Shown here one piece after another: positions 57,403-64,000 of a DNA stretch of 64,000 nt (positions are counted from its first letter, which is position 1; every line of letters starts with the position of its first letter). Source of the DNA: Caulobacter segnis (GTDB lineage: Bacteria; Pseudomonadota; Alphaproteobacteria; Caulobacterales; Caulobacteraceae); contig NZ_CP082923.1 in NCBI RefSeq assembly GCF_019931575.1, positions 5,084,001-5,148,000 of the forward strand, read 5' to 3'. Made by a program: the position numbers and the translations under genes. Below the pieces are notes generated by a model, which was not told the DNA's origin, searched no databases, and saw nothing but the letters and a program-made list of their open reading frames with translations.

Positions 57403-58392
57403 CTAGAGGCCGTTCTTGGCGGCCAGCTCACGCAGGCTGACCTGCGGGCGCGGACCATAGTGGTCGATCACCTCGGCGGCGGCGAGAGAGCCCAGCTGGC
57501 CGCAGACCGGCAGCGGGCGGCCCTGCGACAGGCCATAGAGGAAACCGGCCGCGTATTGGTCCCCCGCGCCGGTCGTGTCCACGACTTTTTCCACGGGGTA
57601 GGCCGAGATTTCGTGCAACTGCCCGTTGGAGACCACCACCGAGCCCTTTTCGCTGCGGGTGACGGCGGCGATCTCGACCCGGTCGGCCAGGGCCTTAACG
57701 GCGGCGTCGAAATCGTCGGTCTCGAACAGGGCGCAGACTTCCGAGGCGTTGGCGAAGACGATGTCGCACTGGGTCTCGATGAAGCCCAGCAGGCCGGCGC
57801 GGTGGCGCTCGACCACGAAGCTGTCGGAAAGGGTGATGGCGATCTTGCGACCCGCGCCGTGGGCCAGGGCGGCGGCCTTGGCGAAGGCGCGGCGGGCTTC
57901 CGGCGGGTCGAACAGATAGCCTTCCAGGTACGAGATCTGGGCGGCCTCGATGATCTCGGGATCGACGTCGGCCGAGTTCAGCTCCACGCAGGCGCCCAGA
58001 TAGGTCGACATGGTGCGCTGGGCGTCGGGGGTGACGTTGATCAGGCACTGGGCCGTGGCCGGGCCCTCGGCCAGCGACGGGGTGGTGAAGGTGCAGCCGA
58101 TCGCCTTCATGTCGTGGCGGAACACGCGGCCCAGCTGGTCGTCGGCGACCTTGCCGATATAGGCGGCCTTGGCCCCGAAGCTGGCGATGCCGGCCATGGT
58201 GTTGGCGACGCTGCCGCCCGAGGCCTCGATGCCCGCCGCCATGGCGTCATACAGGGTCGCCGCGCGCGCTGGGTCGATCAGGGCCATCGAAGCCTTGGTC
58301 AGGCCTTCCTTGGCGAGGAAGGCGTCGTCGCACTGGGCGATGACGTCGACGATGGCGTTGCCGATGCCGGCGACGTCGTAGAGCGCGGTCAT
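57403..58392 (-). CDS. PfkB-family carbohydrate/adenosine kinase
   Basis: The 329-residue kinase has the ribokinase-fold pattern GIGNAIVDVIAQCDDAFL, the SGGSVANTMAGIASFGAKAAYIG glycine-rich strip, and the anion hole with catalytic Asp in DTTGAGDQYAAGF. It resembles bacterial adenosine kinases; the substrate cannot be fixed. The ATG at 58392 starts the conserved sequence; a TTG 33 bp earlier is unlikely. It may be the first gene of the his cluster (26 bp to hisB). Confidence 0.9.
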   Translation of the reverse strand: MTALYDVAGIGNAIVDVIAQCDDAFLAKEGLTKASMALIDPARAATLYDAMAAGIEASGGSVANTMAGIASFGAKAAYIGKVADDQLGRVFRHDMKAIGCTFTTPSLAEGPATAQCLINVTPDAQRTMSTYLGACVELNSADVDPEIIEAAQISYLEGYLFDPPEARRAFAKAAALAHGAGRKIAITLSDSFVVERHRAGLLGFIETQCDIVFANASEVCALFETDDFDAAVKALADRVEIAAVTRSEKGSVVVSNGQLHEISAYPVEKVVDTTGAGDQYAAGFLYGLSQGRPLPVCGQLGSLAAAEVIDHYGPRPQVSLRELAAKNGL

Positions 58393-58540
58393 GGAGCGGA
58401 GCAAACCTTTGAAAGAACGGGCCAAGCGGCCGAAAACACCTTGGCGATTAAAGGAAGTGGGGGCTCAAGGCAACGCGAGCCTTGTCCCAGGCGCTGCGAC
58501 ATCATAGCTGCGAACTTCCTAATCAAGCTTGAGTGAGCCG

Positions 58541-59398
58541 ATGGTCGACGTCCTGATCCTGGTCCCCGCCCGCGACGAACCGCGCTTCGCCGACAGCTGG
58601 CGCCCGCTGTTCGAGCGCCTGGCGACGCCGCTGCGCGCCCGGGGACTGAGCGTCGCGGCCCAGCCGTGGACAGACGCGATCGACAAGGACGGGGCGCGCC
58701 TGGTCATGCCGTTGCTGGCCTGGGGCTATCACGGCCGCGAGACCGAGTGGTTCGCGCTGCTGGACGGGCTGGAGCGCGACGGCATCCGCGTGGCCAATCC
58801 GGCGTCGGTGATGCGCTGGAACTCGATCAAGACCTACCTGGTCGAGCTGGCCGGCAAGGGCGCGCCCGTCGTGCCGACCCACACCCACGACCGGCTGACG
58901 GACGCGGCCGTCCAGGCCGCCTTCGACGCCTTCGGGGTCGACGAGGTGGTGGTCAAGCCGCAGATGTCCGGCGGCTCGCACGAGACCATCCGCGTCAAGC
59001 GCCACGGCTCTCTCGAGGGCGGCCCCAGCGGTCCGGCCCTGATCCAGCCGTTCCTGCCGGCGGTGGGCGAGGAGGGCGAGCTGTCGCTGTTCTATTTCGA
59101 CGGCCATTTCAGCCACGCCGTGACCAAGGTCGCGGTGGAGGGCGACTTCCGCGTCCAGCCGCAGTTCGGCGGCCAGGTCAGCGAGATCGCTCCCGAGCCC
59201 GAAGCCCTGCGCGCGGCCGAGATGGTGCTGGAGGCGGCCGGCGCGCCGCTGACCTACGCCCGCGTCGACCTCATCCGGGGCCTGGAGCATACGCCGCAGC
59301 TGATGGAGCTGGAGGTGATCGAGCCGGATCTCTTCCTGCAGCACGCCCACGACGGCGGCGCGGCCTTCGCGGCGGCGGTGGTGAGGGCGGTCGGGTAG
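58541..59398 (+). CDS. ATP-grasp superfamily protein
   Basis: This cytosolic protein of 285 residues shows ATP-grasp features: a substrate pre-domain with PLLAWGYHGRETEW, the ATP-binding lysines around EVVVKPQMSGGSHETIRV, EGELSLFYFDGHFSHAV and the metal site YARVDLIRG...LMELEVIEPDLFL. The pattern is close to prokaryotic glutathione-synthetase-like ATP-grasp ligases without a known substrate. The ATG at 58541 is chosen over TTG 58529. It is divergent from the PfkB kinase and convergent with nth. Confidence 0.85.
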   Translation: MVDVLILVPARDEPRFADSWRPLFERLATPLRARGLSVAAQPWTDAIDKDGARLVMPLLAWGYHGRETEWFALLDGLERDGIRVANPASVMRWNSIKTYLVELAGKGAPVVPTHTHDRLTDAAVQAAFDAFGVDEVVVKPQMSGGSHETIRVKRHGSLEGGPSGPALIQPFLPAVGEEGELSLFYFDGHFSHAVTKVAVEGDFRVQPQFGGQVSEIAPEPEALRAAEMVLEAAGAPLTYARVDLIRGLEHTPQLMELEVIEPDLFLQHAHDGGAAFAAAVVRAVG

Positions 59399-59426
59399 AC
59401 ATCCCCCTGGGGATAGGATTCTGAGC

Positions 59427-60122
59427 CTAAGCCCCCAGGAACAGCTCCCGCGACGGGCACAGGTCGCTGATCTTGCAGATCTCGCACTTGGGCTTGCGGG
59501 CCACGCAGACATAGCGCCCGTGCAGGATCAGCCAGTGGTGCGCCCGGGTCTGGTAGGGCGGGGGCACGATCCGCATCAGGTCCTGCTCGACCGCGTCGGG
59601 GGTCTTGCCGGCCGACAGCTTCAGCCGGTGCGAGACGCGGAAGACGTGGGTGTCGACGGCGATGGCCGGTTCGATGTCCAGCTCGTTCAGCACCACGCTG
59701 GCGGTCTTGCGGCCCACGCCGGGCAGGGCCTCGAGGTCGGCGCGGTTCAGCGGGACCTGGCCGCCGTGCTTGTCCATCAGGATGTGAGCGGCGGCGATGA
59801 CGTTCTTGGCCTTGGTGCGGAACAGGCCGATCGAGGCGATGTACTTGATCAGCCCCTCTTCCCCGAGCTCCAGCATCTTCTCGGCGCTGTCGGCCACCTG
59901 GAACAGCGGGCCGGTGGCCTTGTTGACCTGGACGTCGGTGGCCTGGGCCGACAGGGCCACGGCGGTGACCAGCTCGTAGGGGTTGGCGTAGTTCAGCTCG
60001 GTCTTGGGATGCAGCTCCAGGCTCTCGAAGCGCTCGAACAGGATCTCGACCCGCTCGCGTTCCGCGGGGCTGATCCGCTTGGCGGTCGGTTTCTTCTTCT
60101 TGGCGAGGATGGGCTTGGCCAT
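59427..60122 (-). CDS. nth: Endonuclease III
   Basis: Nth removes oxidised pyrimidines and cleaves abasic sites. The 231-residue protein has the helix-hairpin-helix LPGVGRKTASVV with the catalytic Lys, AVDTHVFRV with the catalytic Asp, and the iron-sulfur ligands C-x6-C-x2-C-x5-C (CVARKPKCEICKISDLC). The N-terminal 12 residues are basic. The ATG at 60122 gives the conserved start; ATG 60134 is an in-frame alternative. It diverges from the DUF2244 gene. Confidence 0.94.
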   Translation of the reverse strand: MAKPILAKKKKPTAKRISPAERERVEILFERFESLELHPKTELNYANPYELVTAVALSAQATDVQVNKATGPLFQVADSAEKMLELGEEGLIKYIASIGLFRTKAKNVIAAAHILMDKHGGQVPLNRADLEALPGVGRKTASVVLNELDIEPAIAVDTHVFRVSHRLKLSAGKTPDAVEQDLMRIVPPPYQTRAHHWLILHGRYVCVARKPKCEICKISDLCPSRELFLGA

Positions 60123-60205
60123 GGCGCGGACCATGCCGTGATGCGCCTGAAACGCCAAGAAGGACGGCTCGCCAAGCGCGGGGCGCGGTCTTAAATTCAG
60201 CCTCC

Positions 60206-60682
60206 ATGGCTCTGCCGATCTACATGGACCGCGTGATCGCGCCGCATCGCTCACTGAGCCCGCAGGGCGCGGCGGTGCTGCTGGGCGTGATGATGGCGTT
60301 CAACGCGCTGGTGGCGATCTTCCTGCTGGTCGTTGGCGCGCCGCCGGTGCTGCCGTTCCTGGGGCTGGACGTCCTGGCCCTGTGGCTGGCGTTGCGAGCC
60401 AGCGACCGCGCCGCCCGCCGGGTCGAGCGGGTCCAGGTCACCGCCGAGGCCGTCACGGTCAGCCGCGAGGACGAGAAGGGCGCGCGCACGGTCTGGACCT
60501 CGCCGACCGCCTTCACCCGCGTGGGCGTCGACCATCCGGGCGAGCACGAGATCCGCGTGCGGCTGATGATCCACCGCCGACGCCTGACCCTGGCCCGCTC
60601 GCTGGGCCCGGACGAGCGGATGAGCTTCGCGGGCGACCTGCAGGACGCCATCCGCGCCGCCCGCAACGAGCGCTGGTCATGA
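60206..60682 (+). CDS. DUF2244 membrane protein
   Basis: The protein of 158 residues has two adjacent membrane helices (about 22-45 and 50-66) and a cytoplasmic C-terminal domain. The pattern, with APHRSLSP at the N-terminus, matches DUF2244, an alphaproteobacterial family of unknown function. It diverges from nth by 83 bp, a conserved pairing in this group as I recall, and is followed by the Ada-like gene after 43 bp. Confidence 0.83.
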   Translation: MALPIYMDRVIAPHRSLSPQGAAVLLGVMMAFNALVAIFLLVVGAPPVLPFLGLDVLALWLALRASDRAARRVERVQVTAEAVTVSREDEKGARTVWTSPTAFTRVGVDHPGEHEIRVRLMIHRRRLTLARSLGPDERMSFAGDLQDAIRAARNERWS

Positions 60683-60725
60683 CAGCAAGAACCGGGCGGA
60701 CGCCGTTATCCGAGGGCCGTAGCCT

Positions 60726-61643
60726 ATGAGCATGGCATACGACGCATCCCCTCTCGCGAGCGCGATCCCCGAGGCGGCCAGCCAGGAGCTGGTCCGTCTG
60801 GCCGAACGCTCGGTCGACTACCACCGCATGGCCCGGGCGCTGGACTGGCTGGCCGAGCGGTGGTCGGATCATCCCTCGCTGGACGAGGCGGCCCAGGCCG
60901 TGGGCCTGTCGCCGTTCCACTTCCAGCGCATCTTCACCCGCTGGGCCGGGGTCAGTCCCAAGAGCTTCGTCTCGGCCATCGCCCACGCCGAGGCCCGGCG
61001 CTCGCTGGAGGCCGGCGGCACGGTGCTGGACGCGGCCTTCGACGCCGGCCTGTCGGGGCCTTCGCGGCTGCACGACCTGTTCATCGCCCAGGAGGCGGCG
61101 ACGCCGGGCGAGGTGCGCCGGCGCGGGGCGGGCATGCGGCTGCGCTGGGGCTGGGCCCCGACGCCGTTCGGCAAGGGCCTGTTCGTGATGGCCGATCGCG
61201 GCCTGGCGGGCCTGGCCTTTTCGGACGGTGACGACGCGTCGACCTTCGCCGACATGCATCGCCGCTTCCCGGCCGCCGACTGGACCCGCGACGACATGGC
61301 CGCCCAGGCCACCGCCCTGCACGCTTTCGCGCGCGGCGGGGGCGCGGGCGGGGAGGGGCCGCTGCCGGTGGTGCTGATCGGCTCGCCGTTCCACATCCAG
61401 GTCTGGAAGGCGCTCTTGAACATCCCGGCGGGCGAGACGGCCACCTACGGCCAGGTCGCCGGCTGGGCCGGCAAGCCCAAGGCCTTCCAGGCCACCGGCG
61501 GCGCCATCGGGGCCAACCCGATCTCCCTGCTGATCCCCTGCCACCGCGCCATCGCCAAGAGCGGCAAGCTGACCGGCTACCACTGGGGCCTGGCCCGCAA
61601 GGCCGCGATCCTGGGCATGGAGGCGGTGGCGAAGGCGGGGTGA
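60726..61643 (+). CDS. Ada-like AraC-type / O6-methylguanine-DNA methyltransferase fusion without the N-terminal Cys domain
   Basis: An AraC-type helix-turn-helix (about 40-135, LDEAAQAVGLSPFHFQRIFTRW part) is fused to an O6-methylguanine methyltransferase with the active-site cysteine in LIPCHRAIAKSGKLTGYHWG. E. coli Ada has an N-terminal Cys-zinc domain that senses methyl phosphotriesters; it is absent here, and the first 35 residues are unrelated. The protein probably repairs O6-methylguanine directly and might regulate by binding DNA through its helix-turn-helix. The ATG at 60726 starts 305 residues. Confidence 0.88.
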   Translation: MSMAYDASPLASAIPEAASQELVRLAERSVDYHRMARALDWLAERWSDHPSLDEAAQAVGLSPFHFQRIFTRWAGVSPKSFVSAIAHAEARRSLEAGGTVLDAAFDAGLSGPSRLHDLFIAQEAATPGEVRRRGAGMRLRWGWAPTPFGKGLFVMADRGLAGLAFSDGDDASTFADMHRRFPAADWTRDDMAAQATALHAFARGGGAGGEGPLPVVLIGSPFHIQVWKALLNIPAGETATYGQVAGWAGKPKAFQATGGAIGANPISLLIPCHRAIAKSGKLTGYHWGLARKAAILGMEAVAKAG

Positions 61644-61646
61644 GAA

Positions 61647-61670
61647 ATCCTCCTCCGCTAGGGGGAGGAT
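61647..61670. terminator. Hairpin between convergent Ada-like and hslU genes
   Basis: A 10-bp stem with one G-T pair (61647-61656 with 61661-61670, ATCCTCCTCC) encloses GCTA. It lies between convergent stops and could terminate both, without a strong T-run. Confidence 0.6.
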
Positions 61671-61676
61671 CTTGGT

Positions 61677-62968
<1,292 letters not shown>

Positions 62969-62972
<4 letters not shown>

Positions 62973-63823
62973 CGGTCGTTGATCAGGGTCTCGAAGATCA
63001 GGCGCCAGCCTTCCGGCCGCCTTTGCCAGACATGCATATAGTGGGCCTGGACGGAATTTTGACCTGTCTCGCGCCCCATTCCGTTCCAACTGGCCTCGCC
63101 ATGGGTCCAGACAAGGTCGCCGGCGCGGGACGCCCCGCCGCCGCGCAAGGTCAGGGACATGGTCGCCGGACGGGCCGCCAGGCGTTCGTCCAGTGCGGTC
63201 GGGGTCAGGGTCCGGGTCCCGCGCGGGCCCAGCAGGCGCGCGTCTGTCGACAGCGCTGCCCTGTAGGCGTCGGTCGCGCTTCGTTGAGCCGCCTGGCTCA
63301 GCGTCGTCTCGGCCCCGCGTACGGCGTCGAAAGCCTTGGCGGGCGCGGCCTCGCCGAGCGCCGACGCCGGGCCGATGACCGCCGGGGTCTCTGGGCCTGG
63401 CGCGGAGACCGCGTCCGCCGCGCCGCCGCCGTCATAGATCCAGCGCCACCGGCCGTCGGCGTCCTTGCGCCAGATGCTGGCGTACCAGGCCGCGCGCCTG
63501 CCGTCGTAGGCGGCCGGACCGATCGACAGGCCAAGATCCCCCGACCGAGCGGCGACCACCCAGGCCGGCCACCATTCCAGCTTGGGCTCGCCCTGGCCCG
63601 AGCGGGCGCCATAGGCCGCCTTGGCGCTGACCGGGGCCGGCTCGAAGACGATGGCGTCGTCGGCCATGTGCTTCAGGAACGAGCCCCGGACGCCCATCGT
63701 CAGTCCGTCGGCGGCAAAGGCGCGCTCGGCCGCCTCGATCTGGGCGGCGGGTGTCTGGGATGCGGCTTGAGCGGCCGGGGCGGTGATCAGCGCAAGGCTG
63801 GCGATCAGAATGGCTTTGAGCAT
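62969..63823 (-). CDS. Exported SnoaL/DUF4440-like protein between hslV and hslU
   Basis: A 284-residue exported protein has a signal peptide (ending PAAQA) and two SnoaL/DUF4440-like halves (AERAFAADGLTMGVRGSFLKH and a C-terminal AHYMHVWQRRPEGWRLIFE). Both are of the NTF2 fold type, a cone-shaped ligand pocket; the ligand is unknown. The ATG at 63823 has an excellent GGAGGA site. Its TGA overlaps the hslU ATG, so it is coupled to hslU. hslV ends only 85 bp upstream, so the three are probably one operon. Confidence 0.78.
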
Positions 63824-63907
63824 GGCAGGATCCTCCCGACGCCTAGCCAAGCGCCGGGAAATTTTGCCGCGCACCCCGTTTGCGACGAAAGCCTACGCGG
63901 CTTCGCC

Positions 63908-64000
63908 CTAGAGGACTTCCACCGTCAGGTTGCCATTGGTGTAGACGCAGATCTCGGCGGCGATGGCCATCGCCTTGCGGGCGATGTCCTCGGCCGAAAG
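63908..64000 (-). CDS. hslV: HslV peptidase subunit (3' end only)
   Basis: The last 30 codons and TAG of hslV enter the window from the right edge; the start is outside. The translation ends SAEDIARKAMAIAAEICVYT (then NGNLTVEVL), matching the C-terminus of HslV, the threonine protease that pairs with HslU. It is on the same strand as hslU but separated from it by the secreted-protein gene. Confidence 0.9.
   Translation of the reverse strand, partial: LSAEDIARKAMAIAAEICVYTNGNLTVEVL

Overview
The window is a GC-rich chromosomal segment of a Caulobacter species (Caulobacterales, Alphaproteobacteria). The strongest evidence is a 457-residue crescentin (creS), a curvature filament protein essentially confined to Caulobacter. 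It is supported by an origin of the Caulobacter type between ppsR and hemE with CtrA boxes (TTAA-N7-TTAA), clustered GANTC (CcrM) sites, a parS cluster around mnmE/mnmG/rsmG/parA/parB, and CenR- and NtrZ-like regulators. No rRNA, tRNA, CRISPR array, prophage or insertion sequence was recognised.

Layout. 1-4 kb: truncated potassium channel, S9 peptidase, and a metal-sensor-like PadR regulator with a DUF2218 gene. 4.1-7.8 kb: a tightly coupled lipid-trafficking operon (mlaA, mlaC, mlaD, mlaE, mlaF). 7.8-9.5 kb: oxyR divergent from an ahpD-like gene. 9.6-20.3 kb: creS, an SRPBCC protein, a TraB/GumN protein, an M3 peptidase, murI, ftsK, lolA, a candidate small RNA, and xthA. 20.3-25.4 kb: a more accessory block (SDR epimerase with divergent MmyB-type regulator, a chemoreceptor and an OprO/P-like porin). 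25.8-29.5 kb: dnaQ-coaE-aroE-maf-ppsR, reading away from the origin. 29.4-29.9 kb: replication origin. 29.9-34.2 kb: hemE-hemH-hemJ, then rho. 34.2-42.1 kb: quinone oxidoreductase and dienelactone hydrolase, then a DUF6489 gene, mnmE, mnmG, rsmG, parA and parB with parS sites. 42.1-50.7 kb: a 110-bp inverted-repeat element, holA-lptE-leuS, DUF3576, ntrZ, thiE, yggS, an L,D-transpeptidase and cenR. 50.7-64 kb: secB, a Tim44-like gene with mltA and smr, a cupin, hisE/F/A/H/B, a PfkB sugar kinase, an ATP-grasp protein, nth, DUF2244, an Ada-like gene, and hslU and hslV separated by an extra gene.

The genes near the origin combine replication initiation (CtrA and DnaA control), segregation (ParA, ParB, parS), tRNA modification and haem synthesis. 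Many neighbours are translationally coupled through ATGA, GTGA or TGATG overlaps (mlaA-C, mlaD-E-F, ppsR-maf-aroE, hemE-H-J, lptE-holA, hisH-A-F-E).

The observations I rate highest are: the candidate small RNA between lolA and xthA; a secreted protein gene coupled between hslV and hslU; the placement of creS-ftsK on the dnaQ side of the origin, which suggests an origin-spanning rearrangement relative to the C. crescentus order as I remember it; the PadR/DUF2218 pair with a triple operator; the porin-chemoreceptor pair; and the parS cluster. No wholly unknown multi-gene system was evident.
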